Origin: Bacteroides sp. CAG:530
GTDB lineage: Bacteria; Bacteroidota; Bacteroidia; Bacteroidales; Bacteroidaceae
Assembly (NCBI GenBank): GCA_000434735.1
Contig: FR881199.1
Coordinates: 1-44,582, forward strand
Direction: 5' to 3'
DNA length: 44,582 bases
Made by a program: the position numbers and the translations under genes
Shown here: piece after piece, positions 34,868 through 43,159 of the stretch
How positions within the stretch are numbered: position 1 is the stretch's first letter
How the letters are laid out: every line of letters begins with the position of its first letter
Notes under the pieces: model-generated
Told to the model about the DNA's origin: nothing
The model's database searches: none
What the model saw: the letters and a program-made list of their open reading frames with translations, nothing else

Positions 34868-34926
34868 CAAAGATACACATTCCCTACAACTTGCAACCAA
34901 GTTGCGAACTGAATAGTTTATCTTTG
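34868..34926. promoter_or_regulatory. Divergent promoters of queD and the P-ATPase with a shared palindrome
   Basis: On the minus strand TATCTTTG (34868-34875) has a TTG 18 bases upstream. On the plus strand TATCTTTG (34919-34926) stands 28 bases before the P-ATPase start. Between them lies the palindrome GCAAC-CAA-GTTGC (34893-34905), extended to TTGCAAC/GTTGCGA with one mismatch. The palindrome covers the upstream element of both promoters, a good site for a metal-responsive repressor (Fur/Zur-like in form; the identity is a guess). Confidence 0.6.
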
Positions 34927-34953
34927 CTCCCGTAAAAAATAATAAGAATAGAA

Positions 34954-36927
34954 ATGAATAAGCATAAAAATTGTTGTTGTCATGATCATAGCAAATGTTG
35001 TGGCGAGTCTGAGAATCACGAGTCTCAGTTTAAAGAATGTTTTGGAATGATAGTCTCAGCCGTATTGCTGATAGCCGGACTGATTATGCAGACTGCACAT
35101 GCTGCCTTATTGCAAAACGAAACTATAAGGCTGTTGTGGTACGTCGTTGCTTATCTGCCGGTAGGAGTGCCTGTTATGAAAGAGGCGATAGAAAGCATCT
35201 GCCATAAAGATTTCTTCAGCGAGTTTTTGCTGATGAGCATAGCAACGATAGGTGCCTTCGCCATCGGCGAGTATCCCGAAGGAGTATCTGTTATGCTGCT
35301 TTATTGCATCGGCGAGTTCTGGCAAGATAGGGCTGTGGCTAAAGCTAAAGGAAATATAAACGCTTTGCTCAGTCTAAAACCTGAGACAGCCGAAGTGATA
35401 AGAAACGGGCAGACCGAAACCGTAAGTCCACAGGACGTTAAGGTGGGCGAGACGGTATGTGTAAAGCCTGGCGAGCGTGTGCCGCTGGACGGAACGCTGC
35501 AAACCGAGCGGGCTTCGTTTAATACTTCCGCACTTACGGGAGAGAGCGTTCCACGCAACATAAAGAGGGGAGAGGAAGTATTGTCGGGCATGATAGTTTG
35601 CGACGCCGAAATAACGATAACCGTGCTTCGTCCTTTTAGTGAGAGTGCATTGTCGCGCATTATAGATATGGTGCAGAATGCTTCAGAACGTAAGGCTCCT
35701 ACCGAATTGTTTATCCGTCGCTTCGCGAGGGTCTATACGCCCGTTGTCGTGGCTCTTGCCGTATTGATACAGGCTTTGCCGTTCGTTTATTCGTTTTTTG
35801 ATTCATCTTTTCAGTTCGTATATGCCGACTGGCTTTATAAATCACTTATATTTTTGGTAGTGTCTTGTCCTTGTGCTTTAGTTATCAGCATACCGTTGGG
35901 TTATTTCAGCGGGATAGGTGCAGCGTCGCGTCGTGGCATACTGTTTAAGGGCGGCAACTATCTGGATGCCGTGACTCATCTAAATACGATAGTGTTCGAT
36001 AAAACCGGAACGCTGACAAAAGGAACGTTCGACGTAACCCGATGCGTTACATCCGATTCATCGGCAGAAGCCAGTCGCCTTATGGTAGAGTGTGTAGCGG
36101 CTGTAGAGAGCGGAAGCACGCATCCCATAGCGAAAGCGGTAGTGAGATATGCCGAAGAAAAAGGCTTCAATGGTGTGAAAGCCGAGAATATTAAAGAAAT
36201 AGCCGGTATGGGACTGACGGCAGAATACCGTGGAAAGCAAGTGATGGCTGGAAATGCGCGGTTGCTCCGTCATTTCGGCATAGACTGTCCAGAGGAAGTT
36301 GACGCAGAGGTTAATACCATCGTGGCCTGTGCCATAGATAATAGATACGCAGGCTATCTTGTACTCTCGGATACGCTTAAAGACGATGCCCGTGAAGCGA
36401 TAGACCATCTCAAAAGATTAGGTATTTCCGATATTGAAATGCTGTCGGGCGATAAACAGGCCATCGTTCAGCATACAGCTCATGAAATAGGTATTACACA
36501 AGCTTACGGAGGGTTACTGCCGGGCGGTAAACTGGAACATATAGAAGCCTTGCGGAAAAATGCGGCGTGCCGAGTAGCTTTCGTAGGCGACGGAATGAAC
36601 GACGCTCCAGTCTTGGCACTTAGCGATGTAGGTATAGCTATGGGCGGACTTGGTAGCGACGTGGCTATAGAGACAGCCGATGTAGTTATACAGACCGACC
36701 AACCTTCGAAAGTAGCGGTTGCGATAGAGATTGGTAGAGCTACAAAAAGCATAGTGCGTCAGAATATAGTATTCGCCTTAGGTGTTAAAGTACTGATTAT
36801 GTTGCTTGGATTGCTTGGATTTGCCAATCTATGGGCGGCCGTGTTCGCTGATGTAGGCGTTACGTTGTTGGCTGTTGCCAATACGATGAGGCTTCAGTTC
36901 TTTTGTATCCCGAAAATGAAAAAGTAA
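34954..36927 (+). CDS. Heavy-metal P-type ATPase (zinc/cadmium/lead type)
   Basis: This 657-residue pump of the P1B group exports a soft divalent metal across the inner membrane. TGES (195-198), the membrane metal site SCPCAL (C305, C307), the phosphorylation motif DKTGT (D349), HP (390-391) and GDGMNDAP are present. The CPC form with later helix residues fits Zn/Cd/Pb pumps (ZntA/CadA) more than copper pumps. In place of a ferredoxin-like metal-binding domain it has a short Cys/His cluster (MNKHKNCCCHDHSKCC, residues 1-16). No resistance regulator gene is next to it, but a palindrome lies in the promoter. Confidence 0.92.
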   Translation: MNKHKNCCCHDHSKCCGESENHESQFKECFGMIVSAVLLIAGLIMQTAHAALLQNETIRLLWYVVAYLPVGVPVMKEAIESICHKDFFSEFLLMSIATIGAFAIGEYPEGVSVMLLYCIGEFWQDRAVAKAKGNINALLSLKPETAEVIRNGQTETVSPQDVKVGETVCVKPGERVPLDGTLQTERASFNTSALTGESVPRNIKRGEEVLSGMIVCDAEITITVLRPFSESALSRIIDMVQNASERKAPTELFIRRFARVYTPVVVALAVLIQALPFVYSFFDSSFQFVYADWLYKSLIFLVVSCPCALVISIPLGYFSGIGAASRRGILFKGGNYLDAVTHLNTIVFDKTGTLTKGTFDVTRCVTSDSSAEASRLMVECVAAVESGSTHPIAKAVVRYAEEKGFNGVKAENIKEIAGMGLTAEYRGKQVMAGNARLLRHFGIDCPEEVDAEVNTIVACAIDNRYAGYLVLSDTLKDDAREAIDHLKRLGISDIEMLSGDKQAIVQHTAHEIGITQAYGGLLPGGKLEHIEALRKNAACRVAFVGDGMNDAPVLALSDVGIAMGGLGSDVAIETADVVIQTDQPSKVAVAIEIGRATKSIVRQNIVFALGVKVLIMLLGLLGFANLWAAVFADVGVTLLAVANTMRLQFFCIPKMKK

Positions 36928-36993
36928 AAGCATTCTGTATGGCTCGACGATAAAAAATAGAACTCTTGCACATGGCTCTTATTCAGTTTTTTG

Positions 36994-37001
36994 TATTTTT
37001 G
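36994..37001 (+). promoter_or_regulatory. Promoter -7 element of the Yip1-like gene
   Basis: TATTTTTG matches TAnnTTTG exactly, 38 bases before the start codon. The upstream TTG is at an unusual distance, so confidence is moderate. Confidence 0.45.
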
Positions 37002-37039
37002 CATTTTTATAGAGAGAATTGTAAAGAAAGGGTTTTATT

Positions 37040-37609
37040 TTGAATTATAAAGAATTATTTCAGCGTGTGGTTTCATTGATTTCTACTCCCGGAAAAGCTT
37101 GGGATGAAATCATAGAACGGAAAGAGGGTAGAACAGTGGTTTCCAAATTTGTTTATCCGCTCATCGGGTTATGTGGATTGTCTGAGTTCTTAGGTACATT
37201 GATAGGTCACGATACATCTGCATTGGTATTTCAGCTTGCTATGACGCGTTGTTGTGCTGTAGCAGTGTCATTGTTTGGAGGATTTTTCCTGGCATCCTAT
37301 TTGCTCGATAAGATAAACAGCCGTTGGACTAAGGCGTTAATCAGCCTTGAGCAGATGCAGGTATTTGTAGGATTCAGCATGGTAGTAATGTTCGTGCTCG
37401 ATATCATCAGCGGATTGTTCTCTATCAAGGTGCTTCATTTGATTTTGCAGATTTACACCATCGTGGTGGCTTTTGAAGGAACACGCCGATGGCTTCATAT
37501 CAGCGAGGAAAAGCAGACCAGCTTTGCTATTGTTTCTACTATAGCCATTTTGGCATGTCCGACACTGATAGAATTTTTATTCAATGAGTTTTCGGTATTG
37601 TTTAACTGA
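37040..37609 (+). CDS. Yip1-domain membrane protein
   Basis: This 189-residue inner-membrane protein has five helices. The N-terminal amphipathic part (NYKELFQRVVSLISTPGKAW) and the following PLIGLCGLSEFLGTLIG fit the Yip1 family of bacterial membrane proteins of unknown function. The start is a TTG (37040): the frame has no nearby ATG, an AAAGAAAGGG purine tract lies 8-17 bases upstream, and family members begin with this peptide. It is followed by smpB 34 bases later. Confidence 0.85.
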   Translation: MNYKELFQRVVSLISTPGKAWDEIIERKEGRTVVSKFVYPLIGLCGLSEFLGTLIGHDTSALVFQLAMTRCCAVAVSLFGGFFLASYLLDKINSRWTKALISLEQMQVFVGFSMVVMFVLDIISGLFSIKVLHLILQIYTIVVAFEGTRRWLHISEEKQTSFAIVSTIAILACPTLIEFLFNEFSVLFN

Positions 37610-37643
37610 AAACTCTTTTATCTACACTAATAAGAATTAAGAA

Positions 37644-38105
37644 ATGAAAGCAAGTACGAATAATAATATCAATATCAAGAATAAGCGGGCTTCGTTCGAC
37701 TATGAGTTTATTGATACCTATACAGCAGGCATCGTGCTTACCGGTACAGAGATAAAGTCAATACGTCAGGGAAAAGCCAGCTTGGTAGATACGTTCTGTA
37801 TCTTCATAAAAGGCGAGTTGTGGGTGAAGAATATGCACATTTCGGAGTATTTCTACGGTTCGTATAATAATCATGTGGCACGTCGCGACCGTAAGTTGCT
37901 GCTCACTAAGAAAGAACTTAGAAAGTTAGAGCGCACTGCCGACGAGCCGGGCTTTACTATAGTGCCCACCCGTATGTTCATCAACGAAAAAGGCTTAGCC
38001 AAAGTTGTGATAGCCTTGGCCAAAGGTAAGAAACAATACGATAAGCGCCAAACCATGAAAGAGAAAGAGGATAAGCGCATGATGGACCGTATGTTTAAAC
38101 GTTGA
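37644..38105 (+). CDS. smpB: SsrA-binding protein
   Basis: This 153-residue tmRNA partner delivers tmRNA to stalled ribosomes. NINIKNKRASFDYEFIDTY is its typical start, followed by GIVLTGTEIKSIRQGKASL and a basic C-terminal tail (KGKKQYDKRQTMKEKEDKR). Complete. It precedes metH by 19 bases. Confidence 0.95.
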   Translation: MKASTNNNINIKNKRASFDYEFIDTYTAGIVLTGTEIKSIRQGKASLVDTFCIFIKGELWVKNMHISEYFYGSYNNHVARRDRKLLLTKKELRKLERTADEPGFTIVPTRMFINEKGLAKVVIALAKGKKQYDKRQTMKEKEDKRMMDRMFKR

Positions 38106-38124
38106 TGACCGATTAGAGAGAAAT

Positions 38125-40881
38125 ATGCAAACAAAGACAATACAACAGATTATTAAAGAACGTATCCTGGTGCTGGATGGCGCTATGGGTACTATGATAC
38201 AACGATATAACCTTACGGAAGCCGATTTTCGCGGCGAGCGTTTTAAGGACTGGAAGGGACAGCTTAAAGGCAATAATGATATGCTTTGCCTTACTCGCCC
38301 TGATGTGATAGAGGATATCCACCGCAAGTATCTTACTGCAGGTGCCGATATCATTGAGACTAATACGTTCAACGCCACTACTGTGTCTATGGCAGATTAT
38401 CATTTTCAGCCTTATTGCCGCGAAATAAACGAGAAGGCGGTGCAGATAGCCCGTAAGGTAGCCGATGAATTTACGGCTATTAATCCGGATAAACCTCGTT
38501 TTGTAGCCGGTTCGGTGGGACCAACCAACAAGACGTGTTCTATGAGTCCGGATGTAAACAACCCCGCTTTTCGTGCCCTGACCTTCGACGAACTGAAGCA
38601 GTCGTACAGCGAACAGATGGAAGCGTTGCTCTACGGTGGTGTAGACGCTATTTTGATAGAAACCATCTTTGATACGCTTAACGCCAAGGCGGCTATTATG
38701 GCAGCCCGCGAATGCATGGAAAAGGCGGGTCGCAAGGTACCTATTATGCTTAGTGCTACGGTGGCTGATGTATCAGGACGTACATTATCCGGTCAGACCT
38801 TGGAGGCATTCCTCGCTTCAGTAATGGCAGATGATATATTCTCCGTAGGTCTTAACTGCTCTTTCGGAGCGCGTCAGCTTAAGCCTTATTTAGAGGTGCT
38901 GGCACAGCGTGCGCCGTGCTACATTAGTGCTTATCCAAATGCCGGACTTCCCAACAGCTTAGGACAATACGACCAGACTCCAGAAGAAATGGCGGAGGAA
39001 GTAGGCGAGTACATAGCCGAAGGGTTAGTAAACATAATAGGTGGATGTTGCGGTACTACCGAAGAATATATAGCAAAATATCAAGATATAATCCGCGGAA
39101 AACAACCGCATGTGCCGGCTTCGCCGTCGGAGTATCTGTGGCTCTCCGGTCTTGAGCTGTTGGAACTTACTCCGGAAATAAAGTTCGTAAATGTGGGCGA
39201 GCGTTGCAACGTTGCCGGATCTCGTAAGTTCCTCCGCCTGATAAACGAGAAGAAGTACGAAGAAGCCTTGGGTATAGCCCGTAAACAGGTAGAAGACGGT
39301 GCGCTGGTGATAGACGTTAATATGGATGACGGACTGCTTGACGCTGCCGCCGAGATGACTACGTTCTTGAATCTGGTAATGTCGGAACCCGAAATATCGC
39401 GTGTACCCATCATGATAGACTCTTCAAAATGGGAAGTGATATTGGCTGGTTTGAAGTGTGTGCAGGGTAAATGTATCGTAAACTCCATTTCGCTGAAAGA
39501 GGGAGAAGAGAAATTCATCAGTCATGCACGCGAGGTGAAGGCTTACGGAGCGGCTGTAGTAGTCATGGCATTCGATGAGAAAGGTCAGGCAGATACATAC
39601 GCCCGTAAGGTGGAGGTGTGCAGTCGTGCTTATCGTATCCTTACCGAAGTGGTACATTTCCGTCCGCAAGATATAATATTCGACCCAAACGTGCTGGCTG
39701 TGGCTACCGGTATAGAGGAGCACAACAACTATGCTGTCGACTTTATTCAGGCTGCCGGATGGATACGTAAGAATCTGCCTGGAGCGCATGTAAGCGGAGG
39801 TGTGAGCAACCTTTCGTTCTCTTTCCGTGGAAACAACTATATCCGTGAGGCTATGCACGCGGTCTTTCTGTATCACGCCATCCGTCAAGGCATGGATATG
39901 GGTATTGTAAACCCCGGTGCGTCGGTGCTTTATACAGATATTCCTGCCGATGTATTGGAGCGTATAGAAGACGTGGTGCTTAATCGCCGCCCCGATGCAG
40001 CTGAACGGTTGATAGAAACAGCCGAGCGACTGAAAGCCGAAAAGGAAGGTGCCGCTACTGGAGCCGCATCGACAAGTCACCTTACGTGGCGAGAGGGAAC
40101 TACCGTAGAAGAACGACTTCAATATGCGTTGGTAAAAGGCATAGGCGATTATCTGGACGATGACTTGCACGAGGCTCTAAGCAAATACCCCAATGCCGTG
40201 AGTATTATAGAAGGTCCGCTTATGGCAGGCATGAATCATGTGGGCGACTTATTCGGGGCAGGAAAGATGTTCTTGCCGCAGGTGGTAAAGACAGCCCGCA
40301 CCATGAAGAAAGCCGTGGCGGTGCTTCAACCTTATATAGAGGCAGAAAAGAAAGACGGTGCCCGCAGTGCCGGAAAAGTATTGCTTGCCACGGTTAAAGG
40401 CGATGTGCACGACATAGGAAAGAACATCGTGGCGGTAGTGATGGCATGCAATAATTACGAAATCATCGACTTAGGCGTAATGGTTCCGGCCGGGAAGATT
40501 ATAGAAACGGCTATCCGTGAGAAGGTAGATGTAGTGGGACTAAGCGGTTTGATTACCCCATCATTAGAAGAAATGGTACATGTGGTAACAGAAATGGAGC
40601 GTGCCGGATTAGACATTCCGGTAATAATAGGTGGAGCCACTACCTCAAAGCTGCATACCGCGTTAAAAATAGCTCCGGTATACCATGCTCCGGTGGTGTA
40701 TATGAAAGACGCTTCACTCAACGCCCCCGTTGCCGCCCGATTGATGAACCCCGATCTTCGCACTGCTTTTGCCGAAGAACTGGAGAATGAATATCAGACA
40801 CTTCGTGAGCAGAACCGTGCAAAGCAAATAAAGACCACTCCACTAGATGAAGTAAGGAAGAAGAAACTCAACCTGTTTTAA
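38125..40881 (+). CDS. metH: Cobalamin-dependent methionine synthase without activation domain
   Basis: This 918-residue enzyme methylates homocysteine using methyltetrahydrofolate and B12. The homocysteine domain (about 1-325) has the zinc cysteines C245 (LNCSFGA), C308 and C309 (GGCCGT). A pterin-binding barrel (about 345-600), a B12 cap (about 650-745) and a B12 domain follow, with the cobalt ligand H762 in GDVHDIGKN. The protein ends after the B12 domain. The AdoMet-binding reactivation domain of the E. coli enzyme (about 300 residues more) is missing. This short form is common in Bacteroidetes, where the activation protein, if any, is encoded elsewhere. Confidence 0.93.
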   Translation: MQTKTIQQIIKERILVLDGAMGTMIQRYNLTEADFRGERFKDWKGQLKGNNDMLCLTRPDVIEDIHRKYLTAGADIIETNTFNATTVSMADYHFQPYCREINEKAVQIARKVADEFTAINPDKPRFVAGSVGPTNKTCSMSPDVNNPAFRALTFDELKQSYSEQMEALLYGGVDAILIETIFDTLNAKAAIMAARECMEKAGRKVPIMLSATVADVSGRTLSGQTLEAFLASVMADDIFSVGLNCSFGARQLKPYLEVLAQRAPCYISAYPNAGLPNSLGQYDQTPEEMAEEVGEYIAEGLVNIIGGCCGTTEEYIAKYQDIIRGKQPHVPASPSEYLWLSGLELLELTPEIKFVNVGERCNVAGSRKFLRLINEKKYEEALGIARKQVEDGALVIDVNMDDGLLDAAAEMTTFLNLVMSEPEISRVPIMIDSSKWEVILAGLKCVQGKCIVNSISLKEGEEKFISHAREVKAYGAAVVVMAFDEKGQADTYARKVEVCSRAYRILTEVVHFRPQDIIFDPNVLAVATGIEEHNNYAVDFIQAAGWIRKNLPGAHVSGGVSNLSFSFRGNNYIREAMHAVFLYHAIRQGMDMGIVNPGASVLYTDIPADVLERIEDVVLNRRPDAAERLIETAERLKAEKEGAATGAASTSHLTWREGTTVEERLQYALVKGIGDYLDDDLHEALSKYPNAVSIIEGPLMAGMNHVGDLFGAGKMFLPQVVKTARTMKKAVAVLQPYIEAEKKDGARSAGKVLLATVKGDVHDIGKNIVAVVMACNNYEIIDLGVMVPAGKIIETAIREKVDVVGLSGLITPSLEEMVHVVTEMERAGLDIPVIIGGATTSKLHTALKIAPVYHAPVVYMKDASLNAPVAARLMNPDLRTAFAEELENEYQTLREQNRAKQIKTTPLDEVRKKKLNLF

Positions 40882-40885
40882 TAAG

Positions 40886-40932
40886 TCGGCCTACAAGGAA
40901 AGCTGTAAACTATCCATGTAGGCCGATATTTT
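40886..40932. terminator. Terminator shared by metH and the nucleotidyltransferase gene
   Basis: TCGGCCTACA (40886-40895) pairs with TGTAGGCCGA (40917-40926), and TATTTTATTTT follows on the plus strand. The two flanking genes converge on it. Confidence 0.8.
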
Positions 40933-40935
40933 ATT

Positions 40936-41700
40936 TTACCATAAATGATTCGTTTTTAAGAACTCCTCCGCTTGGCAGAGAGTTTCCGGCTTACCGATAT
41001 CGATTAAATGCAGATTCTGCACCGGCATACCACCGATAGCGGCTTCAGCGCAAGTCTGCAAATAAAAATCCATAATAGAGAACTTACCCGTCCAGCGGCT
41101 ATCCATATATCCGAATAAAGAAGGAGATATAACATGAATGCCGCTAAAGGCTAACTCTTCATACTTATCTGCATCGCAGTCGGGACGATAAACAAATCCT
41201 TCGGGCTTGGTTTGCAATGTATCCTTATTTATCCAACCTTTCAAGCGGAGGGTAGATTTATCGAATAGCAAGTATCTCACCGTCTTGCGGTGGCTTACTA
41301 GCAGCGTAGCGTCGTTTCCGCTCTGAGTGTGATATTGATACAACGCCTTCAAGTCTATATCAGAAAGGATGTCTGCGTTATGTATAAGTATAGGCTCGTC
41401 GCTACCATCGAATAGCGGCTCTGCCTTCTTTATACCTCCGCCTGTATCGAGCAGAAAGTCGCGCTCATCGCTTATGCGAATATTGATTCCGAAGTTATCA
41501 TTATCGCGCAGAAAGTCTATAATCTGTTCGCCAAGATGATGAATATTGATTACTATATCATCAAATCCGGCGGCTTTCAGTCGTAAGATAACGTGCTCCA
41601 ACATGGGCTTTCCGGCAACTTTTATCAGTGCCTTCGGGGTATGGTCTGTTAGCGGACGCAGGCGTGTGCCTAGTCCAGCTGCAAATATCATGGCTCTCAT
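40936..41700 (-). CDS. murU: Nucleotidyltransferase, MurU-like
   Basis: This 254-residue sugar-phosphate nucleotidyltransferase has the N-terminal signature FAAGLGTRLRPLTDHTPKAL (7-26), the metal-binding NADIL (about 107-111) and a single-domain fold. MurU makes UDP-MurNAc from MurNAc-1-phosphate and UTP. The preceding sugar kinase, 6 bases upstream, resembles AmgK, the enzyme that makes that phosphate in Pseudomonas putida. The assignment rests on this pairing; mannose- or heptose-1-phosphate transferases look similar. Confidence 0.8.
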   Translation of the reverse strand: MRAMIFAAGLGTRLRPLTDHTPKALIKVAGKPMLEHVILRLKAAGFDDIVINIHHLGEQIIDFLRDNDNFGINIRISDERDFLLDTGGGIKKAEPLFDGSDEPILIHNADILSDIDLKALYQYHTQSGNDATLLVSHRKTVRYLLFDKSTLRLKGWINKDTLQTKPEGFVYRPDCDADKYEELAFSGIHVISPSLFGYMDSRWTGKFSIMDFYLQTCAEAAIGGMPVQNLHLIDIGKPETLCQAEEFLKTNHLW

Positions 41701-41706
41701 ATATTT

Positions 41707-43140
41707 CTATAAATGATAAGGCAATATTTCTGTTATGTTCTGTTCGCGGTGTATCAGCTCTATGCGTATGCCGAATTTCTCGTTGAGGTGGTGCGCCACA
41801 TGCTCTGCCGAGTAAACCGAGCGATGCTGTCCGCCAGTGCAACCGAACGCTACGCTCAGATGTGTGAATCCACGCTCAAGGAAACGTTTTACGTGCGCAT
41901 CAACAAGTGCATCTATATGAGTCAGGAATTCTGTAATTTCGCCGTCTTCTTCCAGAAAGCGTATAACGGGTTCATCGCGTCCGGTAATTTTCTTGTATTG
42001 TTCGTAGCGTCCCGGGTTATGCACCGCACGGCAGTCGAACACGTATCCGCCCCCGTTGCCCGAAGGGTCGTCGGGCAGTCCTTTCTTGTACGAGAAACTC
42101 ATCACCCGTACCGTTAGCTTGCTCTTGTTGTGCTCATAGGCGAATTGCGGTTGCTCAGTCATGCGGGTAAGTACCTCGCATAAGTACGGATAGGCTTCGA
42201 AACCACCTTCTGCCAATAGTACGCGCAGGTTTTCTATGGCGAAAGGAATGCTTTGCAAGAAGTGAGGTTTCTTTTCAAAATACCCTCTGAAACCGTAAGC
42301 ACCAAGCACTTGCAGAGTGCGGAATAGTACGAACTGACGCAGGGTACTGAAGAACTCCTCTTTATCGATACTGGCATACGGCTGCAAGGCTTCAAGATAC
42401 TCGGCAGCCAACTCTTGGCGTAGTGCCTGCGGATAGTTGGCTTTGGCCTGCCACAAGAAAGAGGCTACATCGTAGTAGCAAGGACCTCTTCGTCCGCCCT
42501 GAAAATCGATGAAGCAAGGCTTTCCGTCGGCTATCATTACGTTGCGGCTCTGGAAGTCGCGATACATAAATGCTATGGGATGCGCCTGTAACAGAACATC
42601 CGCCATTCGTTCAAAGTCGTCTTCCAGAAGATTCTCTTGGAAGTCGGTTCCGGTAGCTTTCAAGAAGCAATATTTAAAGTAGTTCAAGTCCCACAATATG
42701 CTGCGTCGGTTAAACTCAGGCTGCGGATAGCATACGCTGTAATCCATCTCACGGTCGCCTTCAAACTGCAGACGAGGCAAGAGGCGGATTACCGTTTTCA
42801 GCATGGATATTTCTTCAGTAGAGAAGTCACCGTTTTTTCGTCCGTTGGCTATGCAGTCAAACAGCAGACTGTTGCCAAGGTCTTCTTGCAGATAAGCGGA
42901 GCAATCGTCTGCCACGGCATACACCTGCGGCACCGGCAGTCCCTTTTCTGAGAAATGCTGTGCCATATAGACAAACGCCTTGTTCTCCTCAACCGAAGTG
43001 CCGCACACCCCGATGAGTCGCTGCACTCCGTTAAGTCGATAATAACGTCTGTTCGACCCGGCTCCCGGCAGTGCGTCTATGCTCTGCGGTTCCTGTCCGG
43101 TATATTGTTTATAGAGCGATGATAAGATGTCTGTATTCAT
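41707..43140 (-). CDS. AmgK-like sugar kinase fused to a RapZ C-terminal domain
   Basis: This is a 477-residue two-domain protein. Residues about 1-330 are an aminoglycoside-phosphotransferase-fold kinase: YRDFQSRN (193-200, catalytic D195) and FIDFQGG (metal-binding D212). The kinase part resembles AmgK, which phosphorylates MurNAc and GlcNAc at the anomeric carbon. Residues about 341-465 match the C-terminal domain of RapZ: the strand LTVRVMSFSYKKG, then YVFDCRAVHNPGR and GCTGGQHRSVY (433-443). In E. coli that domain binds glucosamine-6-phosphate and small RNAs. The RapZ ATPase half is absent. It lies between mltG and the murU-like gene. Confidence 0.88.
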   Translation of the reverse strand: MNTDILSSLYKQYTGQEPQSIDALPGAGSNRRYYRLNGVQRLIGVCGTSVEENKAFVYMAQHFSEKGLPVPQVYAVADDCSAYLQEDLGNSLLFDCIANGRKNGDFSTEEISMLKTVIRLLPRLQFEGDREMDYSVCYPQPEFNRRSILWDLNYFKYCFLKATGTDFQENLLEDDFERMADVLLQAHPIAFMYRDFQSRNVMIADGKPCFIDFQGGRRGPCYYDVASFLWQAKANYPQALRQELAAEYLEALQPYASIDKEEFFSTLRQFVLFRTLQVLGAYGFRGYFEKKPHFLQSIPFAIENLRVLLAEGGFEAYPYLCEVLTRMTEQPQFAYEHNKSKLTVRVMSFSYKKGLPDDPSGNGGGYVFDCRAVHNPGRYEQYKKITGRDEPVIRFLEEDGEITEFLTHIDALVDAHVKRFLERGFTHLSVAFGCTGGQHRSVYSAEHVAHHLNEKFGIRIELIHREQNITEILPYHL

Positions 43141-43159
43141 TATGATTTTCTGCTAAGTA

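Noticed and set aside
39424..40170. 248-codon open frame antisense to metH
   Set aside because: Shadow of metH with no start signals and no recognisable domain.
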